Source of the DNA: UMGS1002 sp964570825
GTDB taxonomy: Bacteria > Bacillota > Clostridia > Oscillospirales > CAG-272
NCBI GenBank assembly: GCA_964570825.1
Contig: CAZMZJ010000005.1
Span: forward strand, 62,001 to 126,000
DNA: 64,000 nucleotides
Direction of reading: 5' to 3'
Positions 24,184-32,354 of this stretch are shown piece by piece; the stretch's first letter is position 1; each line of letters starts with the position of its first letter. The notes under the pieces are model-generated. The model searched no databases and was not told the DNA's origin. It was given only the letters and a program-made list of their open reading frames with translations. A program made the translations under genes and the position numbers.

Positions 24184-24231
24184 TTTTATCGTTTTATCGT
24201 CTTGTAGTCTTATCGTCTTGTCGTCTTGAAA
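24184..24231 (+). repeat. Six degenerate 8-bp tandem repeats upstream of tadA
   Basis: TTTTATCG, TTTTATCG, TCTTGTAG, TCTTATCG, TCTTGTCG, TCTTGAAA follow one another. The array starts 7 bp upstream of the tadA start codon. Confidence 0.75.
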
Positions 24232-24275
24232 TATTGAAGTTCCGGCATTTTCATGAATTATCATGCTGTCGCTTA

Positions 24276-25265
24276 TCAGGCACTTACTGCCAATAAAATG
24301 TAAATAATCATTTCCGAGGCTGAAATGCAGGTGAAGATGATTACTGTAGGCGAGAAAAACAGCCTTGCCGCGCGTCCCGGTGCAAGCGGTTTATCAATAT
24401 AGTTTTCATCGGGCTCAAGCATGACGCCGAACGCGCTTTCTGAAAAATCCTTTTTTCTTTTCCGCTCGATGACGAATAGTATTACGGCGGATGCAATTCC
24501 GAGGGCAAATATCAAAGCCTCGATATAAGTGCAGACGGCCGTGGCGGCATCGTTTCCCAATCTGTTAAAAACAAGCTGCTCTATGATAGACATAAGATTG
24601 TTGAAGAAGTGTAGCAGCACTCCTCCCCAGATTGAGCGTGTGCGCACATAAATAAGTCCGAGCACTATTCCCGCGACGAATGCATAAAACAGCTGACCGC
24701 CGTTCTGGTGCATCAGTGCGAACAGCACCGCGCTTGCCAGGACCGCTGTATTTTTTCCGTAAGGAAGCAGATTTGACAGAATTGCGCCGCGGAACAGGAA
24801 TTCCTCGCAGAAAGCCGGAACCAGCGCGGTTCTGATAATTGAGAGCATCAAAAGATAATTTTCGCTCAGGTCCTCCGAAAACAGGCTTTCCATGAACTCC
24901 GAGTAATTGAACACCTCCATAATGGAGCTGTTAATATACGCCGCGGCAAAAATCGCCGCCAATCCGGCAAGAAGCATCAGCGGATAGCTTTTGCCGAGCC
25001 TTACCTCGGTCATCACCTTTTCGGTGTGTTTGTTTTTGCTTATCATATAGAAAAAGCCCGCCGGGAACAGGAACGAGAATAAATACACGGCGTCATAGAG
25101 AATATCGTTGAAAATAACCGCTCCTTTTTCGCTCAGAACCGGTGCTGTCAGTATATTTATGAAAAAAAGAACAGCGTTCAGTCCCTGAAAAAGCACCAGA
25201 AAAAGCAGCATCGCGCTGCCTATGCGCAGCATGACGCTGCGGTAATCCTTCTCTGTCTGATCCAT
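24276..25265 (-). CDS. CPBP-family intramembrane metalloprotease
   Basis: About 329 residues with eight or so hydrophobic helices. The CPBP (Abi/Rce1-like) motifs are present: FCEEFLFRGAIL (EExxxR), FALMHQNGGQ and WGGVLLHFFNNLMS. The Glu pair and the two His residues are the presumed metal-site residues. Members act in the plane of the membrane on prenylated or other substrates, or protect against bacteriocins; the substrate here is unknown. The ATG at 25265 is preferred over the GTG at 25268. It has its own consensus promoter. Confidence 0.87.
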   Translation of the reverse strand: MDQTEKDYRSVMLRIGSAMLLFLVLFQGLNAVLFFINILTAPVLSEKGAVIFNDILYDAVYLFSFLFPAGFFYMISKNKHTEKVMTEVRLGKSYPLMLLAGLAAIFAAAYINSSIMEVFNYSEFMESLFSEDLSENYLLMLSIIRTALVPAFCEEFLFRGAILSNLLPYGKNTAVLASAVLFALMHQNGGQLFYAFVAGIVLGLIYVRTRSIWGGVLLHFFNNLMSIIEQLVFNRLGNDAATAVCTYIEALIFALGIASAVILFVIERKRKKDFSESAFGVMLEPDENYIDKPLAPGRAARLFFSPTVIIFTCISASEMIIYILLAVSA

Positions 25266-25302
25266 CACCTAAAAACGTTCCTTTCAGGCAGTAATTTAGT
25301 AC

Positions 25303-25331
25303 ATTATAACCCTATATTCATTTTTTGTCAA
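25303..25331 (-). promoter_or_regulatory. Sigma-A-type promoter for the CPBP gene
   Basis: On the minus strand TTGACA (25331-25326), 17 bp, TATAAT (25308-25303), 37 bp before the start codon. The rest of 25332-25452 shows no further gene. Confidence 0.85.
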
Positions 25332-25452
25332 TAAGCAGGCGGCAGCGTAAAATTACGTAAAGCAACGTTAAACAATATAAAGCAGCATAAAATTCCGGGC
25401 TTTACGCAATCAAGCATTCCCCGTTCTCCATCGTCTGAAACGTCATGCCGGC

Positions 25453-25485
25453 AAAAAAGCGGCCGCCCGTATCGGGCAGCCGCTT
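25453..25485 (-). terminator. Strong intrinsic terminator after the MsmK-type gene
   Basis: AAGCGGC-C-GCCCG, loop TAT, CGGGC-A-GCCGCTT (25457-25485), followed on the minus strand by TTTTTT. It lies 21 bp beyond the stop codon at 25507. Confidence 0.9.
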
Positions 25486-25506
25486 GATTTTATTCATTTC
25501 AATTAC

Positions 25507-26619
25507 TCAGTGCACTATGAAGCGCTCTGTGTCCTTGTCGAAGATATGAATGCGTGACATATCAAACGCGACCTTGATGGTGTCACCGGCGCGCGACGTC
25601 GAGCGTGAGGACACGCGTGCCGTGAGCTTGGTCTCGCCCACTGTGAGGTAGAGATAAATCTCGGCGCCCATAAGCTCGGTGACGTCGACATATGTTTCGA
25701 CGACGCTCTCAGTAAGTGTTGCGAGATGCACAGGCTCGTCGTGTATGCACTCTGGACGTATGCCGACAACGACTTCCTTGCCTATGTAATCCTTAAGAGC
25801 AGGGTTGTTGGCCTTGTCTGCCGGAAGCTTAATGGATTTGTTCTCGAAGTTGAAGAAGAGGTCCTCGCCCTTCTTTGTGATAGTGCCGTTGATGAAGTTC
25901 ATCTGAGGGGTGCCGATGAAGCCGGCGACGAACATGTTGCAGGGGTAGTCGTAAAGGTTCTGCGGAGTATCAACCTGCTGAATAAGACCGTCTTTCATAA
26001 CGACGATTCTTGTCGCCATGGTCATAGCCTCTACCTGGTCGTGCGTGACGTAAACAAACGTGGTTCCGACTCTCTGATGCAGCTTTGTGAGCTCGGTTCT
26101 CATTGCGGCGCGGAGTTTGGCGTCAAGGTTTGAGAGCGGCTCATCGAGTAGGAACACCTTCGGGTTGCGGACGATAGCGCGGCCGAGCGCGACACGCTGC
26201 TTCTGACCGCCGGACAGAGCCTTCGGCTTTCTGTCGAGCAGATGAGTGATATCGAGAATGCGCGCGGCCTCCTCGACGCGGCGTTTGATTTCCTCCTTGG
26301 GAGTTTTGTTGAGCTTAAGGCCGAACGCCATATTTTCAAAGACCGACATATGCGGATAAAGCGCGTAGTTCTGGAACACCATCGCGATTTTTCTGTCCTT
26401 TGGCGCGACGTCGTTTACGAGCTGGTCGCCTATGAAAAGCTCTCCTTCGGTAATTTCCTCAAGACCCGCGATCATACGGAGCGTGGTTGTTTTTCCGCAT
26501 CCTGAAGGGCCGACGAGAACCAAGAACTCCTTATCCTTGACTTCAAGATTGAAGTCGGAAACAGCGGTGACACCGCCCGGATACTTTTTATAAATGTGTC
26601 TGAATGAAATGCTTGCCAT
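25507..26619 (-). CDS. msmK: Stand-alone sugar ABC transporter ATPase, MsmK/UgpC type
   Basis: 370 residues. Walker A GPSGCGKTTT, Q-loop AMVFQNYALYPHMS, signature LSGGQKQRVALGRAI, Walker B VFLLDEPLSNLDA and H-loop VTHDQ are all present. The C-terminal MOBE-type regulatory domain (from about residue 240) includes GIRPECIHDEP. It fits the CUT1 MalK/MsmK/UgpC group. There are no permease or binding-protein genes beside it, so it probably powers several sugar transporters, as MsmK and MsiK do in other Gram-positives. The ATG at 26619 has a perfect AAGGAGG. The longer frame to 26721 covers the promoter region. Confidence 0.93.
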   Translation of the reverse strand: MASISFRHIYKKYPGGVTAVSDFNLEVKDKEFLVLVGPSGCGKTTTLRMIAGLEEITEGELFIGDQLVNDVAPKDRKIAMVFQNYALYPHMSVFENMAFGLKLNKTPKEEIKRRVEEAARILDITHLLDRKPKALSGGQKQRVALGRAIVRNPKVFLLDEPLSNLDAKLRAAMRTELTKLHQRVGTTFVYVTHDQVEAMTMATRIVVMKDGLIQQVDTPQNLYDYPCNMFVAGFIGTPQMNFINGTITKKGEDLFFNFENKSIKLPADKANNPALKDYIGKEVVVGIRPECIHDEPVHLATLTESVVETYVDVTELMGAEIYLYLTVGETKLTARVSSRSTSRAGDTIKVAFDMSRIHIFDKDTERFIVH

Positions 26620-26692
26620 TGGAAAATTTCCTCCTTGAATATCCACCGACATCGCCGCAAAAAGGCAGACCCCGGGACTCATAAATTTCAAC

Positions 26693-26721
26693 AACATATA
26701 TTGTACCAAAAAAAGCGTCAA
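26693..26721 (-). promoter_or_regulatory. Possible promoter for the MsmK-type gene
   Basis: TTGACG (26721-26716), 17 bp, TATGTT (26698-26693) on the minus strand. A TACAAT nearby has no matching -35 box, so the exact element is uncertain. Confidence 0.4.
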
Positions 26722-26761
26722 AATGGAAGATGTTAATTCTCCAAATTTTTTAAGCTTTGTT

Positions 26762-26776
26762 TGTACATCTTGTACA
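26762..26776. promoter_or_regulatory. Short palindrome upstream of the MsmK-type gene
   Basis: TGTACA, TCT, TGTACA. It reads as both a direct and an inverted repeat, and lies about 40 bp upstream of the possible -35 box and 60 bp after the tex stop. It may be an operator or chance. Confidence 0.3.
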
Positions 26777-26835
26777 GTTGCGTTTGATTGAACAGTCGGT
26801 TTATACAGCAGCTGGATAGTATTTATTTTAATATA

Positions 26836-28998
26836 TTAAGATTTGCCCTGGGTGAGACCTTTCATCGAGAGCGAAATTTTCTTTTTCTGCAAATCAACCC
26901 CTATCACCCTGACGTTCACGGTATCGCCCACCGATACGGCCTCGGACGGATGCTTAATGAATTTATCCGAGATCTGTGATATATGGACCAGGCCGTCCTG
27001 ATGGACGCCGATATCCACGAAAACGCCGAAATCGATGACGTTTCTGACCGTTCCCGTCATAATCATTCCCTCCTTCAGGTCTGCGAGGTCAAGAATGTCC
27101 TCGCGCAGCACCGGAGGCGGCAGGCTGTCGCGGACGTCGCGTCCTGGCTTTTCGAGCTCGCCGATGATGTCGCAGAGCGTCGGCTCGCCTATACCGAGCT
27201 CGGCGGCGACCTTTGCGTATCCCTTAAGCTTCACCTTTTCGGCAAGCAGCGAAAGTCTTCCTTCTTTAACATCGCGCTGGGTATAGCCGAACATGACGAG
27301 CAGTTTTCTTGCCGCATCGTACGACTCCGGGTGAACGCCGGTGTTGTCGAGAATTTCTTCCGAGCCCGGGATCCGCAAGAAACCCGCGCACTGTTCGAAA
27401 GCCTTGGCTCCGATTTTGGGCACCTTCAGTATCTGCGCGCGCGAGCTGAACTCCCCGTTCTCCTCGCGGTATTTAACGATATTTTTCGCGCTCGCCGCGT
27501 TGATGCCTGAAATATACGAGAGCAGCGAGTATGAAGCGGTGTTCAGGTCTACGCCGACTGAGTTGACGCAGTCCTCGACGACGCTCGTAAGCGCCGCGTC
27601 GAGCCGCGCGGGCTTCATATCGTGCTGATACTGGCCGACACCGATCGACTTTGGATCTATTTTAACCAGCTCGGCCAGCGGATCCTGAAGCCGTCTTGCA
27701 ATCGAAACGGCGGACCGCTGCGTTACGTCGAAATCGGGGAACTCCTCCGCTCCCAGCTTTGAAGCCGAATAGACCGACGCCCCCGCCTCGCTGACCATGA
27801 TGTACTTTACGTCTTCAGGAATTGTTTTCAGCAGGTTGGCGATGAATATTTCGCTCTCCTTGGAGGCCGTGCCGTTGCCGATGGCAATCACATTCACACC
27901 GTACCTTCTTATCAGCCTGACGACGGTTTCGCCGCTCTCCTTTATTTTCTCCTGGGGCTTTGTCGGATAGATCACCGCGGTATCGACCACCTTGCCGGTC
28001 GGGTCGATGACCGCGAGCTTGCAGCCGGTACGGTATCCGGGGTCGAAGCCGAGAACCGTTTTGCCCTTGAGCGGCGGCTGCATGAGCAGGTGCTGGAGGT
28101 TGTCGGCAAAAAGCTTTATTGCCCCTTCGCTTGCCGCGTCGAACATATCGTTTCTAATCTCGCGCTCTATGCTTGGCGCGACAAGCCGGTCGTATCCGTC
28201 CTCAATTGCCGCCGAAATATAGCGCGATGCGGGGCTTCCGTTATCCTTGATTAGTTTTTTGGAAAGGTATTTCAGAATAAGCTCGCGCGGAGCGGCGAGC
28301 GTGACCCTGAGTATTCCCTCCTTCTCGCCGCGGTTGATGGCGAGGATTCTATGACCTGGGATCCTTTTTAAGCGTTCGGTGTAATTATAGTACTGAGTAT
28401 AGACCGAATCCCTCTCGCCGCTTGAATTGAGAGCTCCCTCGTCCCATGTCAGAGCGCGGATGGTTTTTCTGTAATCGGCGTTGTCCGACAAATCCTCCGC
28501 GATTATATCCATGGCTCCCGCGAGCGCCTCCTCGGCGGTGGCGACTCCATTCTCCCCGCTTATGAACGACTCCGCCTGCTTCTCTATCGAAGGCTCGTAT
28601 GAGGGCTTCTGCTCAAGGAGAAGCAGCGCAAGCGGTTCGAGTCCCTTTTCCCTTGCGACAGACGCGCGGGTTTTGCGCTTAGGCCTGAACGGACGGTAAA
28701 TGTCGTCGACCTCGGTGACAGTAAGCGCCGCGTCGATTGCTTTTTCAATTTCTGGCGTCAGCTTTTCCTGCGCGGCTATCAGCTCCCTGACTTCGGCCTT
28801 GCGTTTTTCGATGCTGCGCAGATAAGTCAGCCTGTCATACAGTCCGCGCAGCACCGTGTCGTCGAGCGAGCCGGTGACCTCCTTGCGGTAGCGGGCGATA
28901 AACGGTATCGTATTGCCTTGGTCGATTAAGTCGACGGTTCTTTGAACCTGCGGCGCTCCGAGATTAAATTCTTTTGCAAGCGTTTCGATAATATCCAT
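26836..28998 (-). CDS. tex: Tex-family RNA-binding transcription accessory protein
   Basis: 720 residues, the usual length. The N-terminal helical part begins MDIIETLAKEFNLGAPQV and has NTIPFIARYRKEVTG. The YqgF/RNase-H-like domain has GFDPGYRTGCKLAVID. The helix-hairpin-helix pair is near YISGINAASAKNIVKYR and ILKVPKIGAKAFEQCAGFL. The C-terminal S1 domain has GMIMTGTVRNVIDFGVFVDI and QDGLVHISQIS. Tex associates with RNA polymerase and ribosomes and influences transcription and RNA turnover. AAAGGAT is upstream of the ATG. Confidence 0.95.
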   Translation of the reverse strand: MDIIETLAKEFNLGAPQVQRTVDLIDQGNTIPFIARYRKEVTGSLDDTVLRGLYDRLTYLRSIEKRKAEVRELIAAQEKLTPEIEKAIDAALTVTEVDDIYRPFRPKRKTRASVAREKGLEPLALLLLEQKPSYEPSIEKQAESFISGENGVATAEEALAGAMDIIAEDLSDNADYRKTIRALTWDEGALNSSGERDSVYTQYYNYTERLKRIPGHRILAINRGEKEGILRVTLAAPRELILKYLSKKLIKDNGSPASRYISAAIEDGYDRLVAPSIEREIRNDMFDAASEGAIKLFADNLQHLLMQPPLKGKTVLGFDPGYRTGCKLAVIDPTGKVVDTAVIYPTKPQEKIKESGETVVRLIRRYGVNVIAIGNGTASKESEIFIANLLKTIPEDVKYIMVSEAGASVYSASKLGAEEFPDFDVTQRSAVSIARRLQDPLAELVKIDPKSIGVGQYQHDMKPARLDAALTSVVEDCVNSVGVDLNTASYSLLSYISGINAASAKNIVKYREENGEFSSRAQILKVPKIGAKAFEQCAGFLRIPGSEEILDNTGVHPESYDAARKLLVMFGYTQRDVKEGRLSLLAEKVKLKGYAKVAAELGIGEPTLCDIIGELEKPGRDVRDSLPPPVLREDILDLADLKEGMIMTGTVRNVIDFGVFVDIGVHQDGLVHISQISDKFIKHPSEAVSVGDTVNVRVIGVDLQKKKISLSMKGLTQGKS

Positions 28999-29061
28999 GT
29001 TTTGCTTATGACATATCCTTTCTGATTGTTTCCGGCGTATCCGGGCGAAAAATAATTAGTA

Positions 29062-31101
29062 TCATTTATTTTTATCCGGCTCCGCGCCGCGCAGCTTTTT
29101 GATTTGGTCGCGGATATACGCCGCCTGCTCGAACTCAAGCCGGTGCGCCGCGTCCTTCATTTCTCTTGTCAGCCGTTCTATCATGGCTTCGAGTTCCCTT
29201 CCGGTGAGTTTCTTTCCGGATACGGCGCCCCTCTCTTCGCCCGCGCCGCCGCGGCCGCGGTGTCCCTGCCTGTCCTTGTCTTTATTTCCGCTGTCCGGTG
29301 CCGATATATCGATAATATCGCGCACGCCCTTTTTAACCGTGTGCGGCGTAATCCCGTGCGTTTTGTTGTATTCGCTCTGGATTCTGCGCCGGCGGTTTGT
29401 CTCGTTGATAGCGGCTTCCATAGACCCTGTGACCGTATCGGCGTACATAATGACTTTCCCGTTTTCGTTTCTTGCCGCGCGGCCTATAGTCTGAATAAGC
29501 GAGCGCTCCGCGCGCAGAAAGCCTTCCTTGTCGGCGTCAAGGATGGCGACGAGGGAAACCTCCGGAATATCGAGGCCCTCGCGCAAAAGGTTAATTCCGA
29601 CGAGCACGTCAAACACGCCGAGCCGCAGGTCGCGGATAATCTCCATTCGTTCGATGGTTTCGACGCTGAAATGGATGTAGCGCACCCGTATTCCATTGCT
29701 TTCGAAATAGTCTGTGAGATCCTCCGCCATTTTTTTGGTCAGCGTGGTAACGAGAACGCGTTCGTTTCTTGCGGCTCTTAAGCGTATCTCCCCCATAAGG
29801 TCGTCCACCTGGCCTTCGACCGGGCGCACCTCGATTTCAGGATCGATGAGCCCTGTCGGGCGAATTATCTGTTCGACCACCGCGTCCGAGTTTTCGTTCT
29901 CGTAGTCGCCCGGTGTCGCGCTGACGAAAACCGCCTGATTTATCTTTTTTTCGAACTCCTCGAAATAAAGCGGCCTGTTGTCGTACGCCGAGGGCAGGCG
30001 GAAGCCGTAATCGACAAGATTTTTCTTTCTTGCGGTATCCCCGCCGCTCATGCCGCGCACCTGCGGCAGAGTCACATGCGACTCGTCGACGAACATAAGA
30101 TAATCTTTCGGGAAGTAATCGAGCAGAGTGTAAGGAGTCGAGCCCGGCTGGCGTCCCGAGAGGATTCTCGAATAATTTTCGACGCCCGGGCAGAATCCGA
30201 TTTCCCGCAGCATTTCGAGGTCATATTTGACGCGCTCCTCGATTCTCTGCGCCTCGAGCAGCAGGCCGCGCGAGCGGAAGAACTCGGTTCTTTCGCGCAT
30301 TTCGGACTCGATCTGACCGAGCGCCGCCTCTCTTTTTTCGTCGGACACCGCGTAATGCGTGGCGGGGTAAATTGCGGCGTAATTGAGCAGGCGCACGAGC
30401 TCGCCCGTGACAGTGTTTATTTCAGACACCCGGTCGACCTCCTCGCCGAAGAACTCGACGCGTATCGCCTTGTCGCCGTTTGCCGCCGGGAATATTTCGA
30501 CCGTATCCCCTCTCACTCGGAACTTGTCGCGCACGAAATTTATGTCGTTCCGGTCGTAGCTGATAGCCACGAGCTTTTTCACCAGCTCGTCCCGGCTCAT
30601 AAGCATACCCGGGCGAATTGCGAGCACAAGGCTTTTGTATTCCTCCGGGTCGCCGAGCGAGTAAATGCAGGAAACGCTTGCGACAATGATAACGTCCCGC
30701 CGTTCGAAGAGCGCCGAGGTTGCGCTGTGGCGCAGACGGTCGATCTCGTCGTTGATGAGAGCGTCCTTTTCAATATACATATCCTTGCCGGGGATATAAG
30801 CCTCTGGCTGGTAGTAATCATAATAGGAGACGAAGAACTCGACGGCGCTGTCCGGGAAGAACTCGCGGAATTCTGAGCATACCTGAGCCGCCAAGGTCTT
30901 GTTGGGTTCGAGTATCAGCGTCGGGCGGCCGGTGCGCGCGATGACGTTCGCCATTGTAAACGTTTTGCCCGAGCCTGTGACGCCGAGCAGCGTCTGCATC
31001 CGGCATCCGCGCTCGATTCCGCTCACAAGCCTGTCGATGGCTTCGGGCTGGTCGCCGGTGGGCTTGAATTCACTTTTCAGGACAAATTTATTGTATTGCA
31101 T
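29062..31101 (-). CDS. uvrB: Excinuclease ABC subunit B
   Basis: DNA-damage verification helicase of nucleotide excision repair, partner of UvrA and UvrC. 679 residues. Walker A GVTGSGKTFTM, beta-hairpin YYDYYQPEAYIPG followed by KDMYIEKD, DExx motif FVDESHVTLPQ, and helicase motifs V/VI in GINLLREGLDIPE and IQTIGRAARN. The C-terminal UVR motif is LTREMKDAAHRLEFEQAAYIRDQI, of which LEFEQAAYIRDQI is the core. A linker before it (about residues 595-630) is rich in Gly, Asp, Lys and Arg. The ATG has AAGGAGCC. No LexA/DinR-like box was seen upstream. Confidence 0.97.
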   Translation of the reverse strand: MQYNKFVLKSEFKPTGDQPEAIDRLVSGIERGCRMQTLLGVTGSGKTFTMANVIARTGRPTLILEPNKTLAAQVCSEFREFFPDSAVEFFVSYYDYYQPEAYIPGKDMYIEKDALINDEIDRLRHSATSALFERRDVIIVASVSCIYSLGDPEEYKSLVLAIRPGMLMSRDELVKKLVAISYDRNDINFVRDKFRVRGDTVEIFPAANGDKAIRVEFFGEEVDRVSEINTVTGELVRLLNYAAIYPATHYAVSDEKREAALGQIESEMRERTEFFRSRGLLLEAQRIEERVKYDLEMLREIGFCPGVENYSRILSGRQPGSTPYTLLDYFPKDYLMFVDESHVTLPQVRGMSGGDTARKKNLVDYGFRLPSAYDNRPLYFEEFEKKINQAVFVSATPGDYENENSDAVVEQIIRPTGLIDPEIEVRPVEGQVDDLMGEIRLRAARNERVLVTTLTKKMAEDLTDYFESNGIRVRYIHFSVETIERMEIIRDLRLGVFDVLVGINLLREGLDIPEVSLVAILDADKEGFLRAERSLIQTIGRAARNENGKVIMYADTVTGSMEAAINETNRRRRIQSEYNKTHGITPHTVKKGVRDIIDISAPDSGNKDKDRQGHRGRGGAGEERGAVSGKKLTGRELEAMIERLTREMKDAAHRLEFEQAAYIRDQIKKLRGAEPDKNK

Positions 31102-31390
31102 TATGGCTCCTTATGCTTTTCGGATGATTCGGATAGCTTCCCGCGGTTTGGTTAATAAGCATCGAGATGAAATCAGACAGCTGCAGAAGAATTGAAAATA
31201 ACGCCGCGTCGCAAATATAGTCGGTTGATATTCCGGCAAGCTTTTTGCTATCGGATAACAGTCCGCCCGTATTGATTACCGCCCCGGCAAGCAAGATACA
31301 AGATAGAATATTACGGATTGTCAAAGATGACGGATTACGTAAAAAACCGCCGCCGCATGATTTTTCTTCTGCCGGCAGCAGTATTGCCAA
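31088..31390 (-). CDS. Doubtful 100-residue ORF upstream of uvrB
   Basis: A frame opening with TTG at 31390 encodes a partly hydrophobic peptide (IRNILSCILLAGAVINTGG and a second weaker helix), ending 14 bp inside uvrB. No ribosome site precedes the TTG and no family is recognised. A possible promoter at 31296-31324 lies inside it. It may be leader sequence rather than a gene. The 31102-31438 gap holds no other candidate. Confidence 0.2.
   Translation of the reverse strand: MAILLPAEEKSCGGGFLRNPSSLTIRNILSCILLAGAVINTGGLLSDSKKLAGISTDYICDAALFSILLQLSDFISMLINQTAGSYPNHPKSIRSHNAIQ
31296..31324 (-). promoter_or_regulatory. Possible promoter for uvrB
   Basis: TTGACA (31324-31319), 17 bp, TTGTAT (31301-31296) on the minus strand. 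The -35 is perfect and the -10 weak. It would give a leader of about 190 nt before uvrB. Confidence 0.4.
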
Positions 31391-31438
31391 GCATAATGCT
31401 GTCCGCAGTTTACATCATTATTGAATAAACGGGATGTA

Positions 31439-32146
31439 TCAGTATTTTTCGATCTGTTTTTCCTCTTCCGGAGTAAGATATCTCCAGCCGCCACGCGGCA
31501 GTTCGGGGTCAAGCGACAGCGGCCCGAATTCTATTCTCTCAAGACAGGTGATCCTGTTGCCGTTCGCCGCGCCGAACATACGCTTAATCTGATGGTATTT
31601 TCCCTCGTGCAGCGTGATTATGCCGCTTTTGCGGCCGACGTCAAGCTCCACTTTCGCAGGCTTTGTGAGATATCCGTCTGCAAGCACGAGCCCCGTCTCA
31701 AGCTGTAGCCTTTCGTCCTCGGACACCTCTGATGCGCATTCGAACCGGTATTTTTTCTCAACGTGCCGTTTTGGGGAAAGCAGCCGGTGTGCGAGCCCGC
31801 CGTTGTCGGTCAGGAGCATAAGTCCCGTAGTGTCCTTGTCAAGACGTCCGCACGGAAATAGGTCGGGCCGGCGCAGCCGTTCCGGCAGAAGCTCAAGCAC
31901 GGTTTTATCCTTTCCGTCCTCGGTTGCGCTGACGTATCCGTCGGGCTTGTTGAGCATAATATAAGTAAACCTGCGGTACTGGATTTCCTCCCCGTCGAAC
32001 TTGACCTTGTCCGACGCCGGATCAATCTGCCGCGCGGTATCGCGTTCGGTTGCGCCGTTGACCTCGATACGTCCTTTCCGGGCGGCCTTTGCCGCTTCCC
32101 GGCGCGTCGCCGCGCCCGTTTCGGACAGGAATTTGTCAAGCCGCAT
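31439..32146 (-). CDS. RsuA/RluB-family pseudouridine synthase
   Basis: 235 residues from ATG 32146, chosen because AAAGGGG lies 6 nt upstream. An N-terminal S4 RNA-binding domain (MRLDKFLSETGAATRREAAK) is followed by the catalytic domain with LFPCGRLDKDTTGLMLLT, where the Asp is the nucleophile. Further motifs are YMLNKP-like YIMLNKPDGYVSA, and EGKYHQIKRMFGA. Such enzymes isomerise a uridine in 16S or 23S rRNA. Whether this is RsuA- or RluB-like is not settled from sequence alone. Confidence 0.92.
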   Translation of the reverse strand: MRLDKFLSETGAATRREAAKAARKGRIEVNGATERDTARQIDPASDKVKFDGEEIQYRRFTYIMLNKPDGYVSATEDGKDKTVLELLPERLRRPDLFPCGRLDKDTTGLMLLTDNGGLAHRLLSPKRHVEKKYRFECASEVSEDERLQLETGLVLADGYLTKPAKVELDVGRKSGIITLHEGKYHQIKRMFGAANGNRITCLERIEFGPLSLDPELPRGGWRYLTPEEEKQIEKY

Positions 32147-32189
32147 GTATAGTCCCCTTTCGCCGAATGACATTCATATACATATCCAT

Positions 32190-32218
32190 ATTGTAACACA
32201 GAAGCTCCGGCTTGTAAA
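32190..32218 (-). promoter_or_regulatory. Sigma-A-type promoter for the pseudouridine synthase
   Basis: TTTACA (32218-32213), 17 bp, TACAAT (32195-32190) on the minus strand, 43 bp before the ATG. Confidence 0.65.
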
Positions 32219-32288
32219 CCGCGATTTTATAATATATCAATATATCGGGCATGATATTATTTTCGCCATACAACTTGACTTTTGTTTA

Positions 32289-32317
32289 TTGACATCACGC
32301 GCGGGCTGTGGCATAAT
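32289..32317 (+). promoter_or_regulatory. Sigma-A-type promoter for lacZ
   Basis: TTGACA (32289-32294), 17 bp, CATAAT (32312-32317), 37 bp before the start codon. The divergent pseudouridine synthase promoter is about 70 bp away. Confidence 0.8.
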
Positions 32318-32354
32318 AGACGCGGTTAAGAAAAATACCGGGAGGATAAAAATA

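Noticed and set aside
26619..26721. N-terminal extension of the MsmK-type ATPase
   Set aside because: The perfect AAGGAGG before 26619 and the family's start argue against it, and the extension covers possible promoter boxes.
30076..30876. 266-codon antisense ORF over uvrB
   Set aside because: Shadow frame of uvrB with no support.
32001..32354. Longer lacZ start at 32001
   Set aside because: This frame lies antisense to the pseudouridine synthase gene and crosses the lacZ promoter; GGAGG and the family start support 32355.
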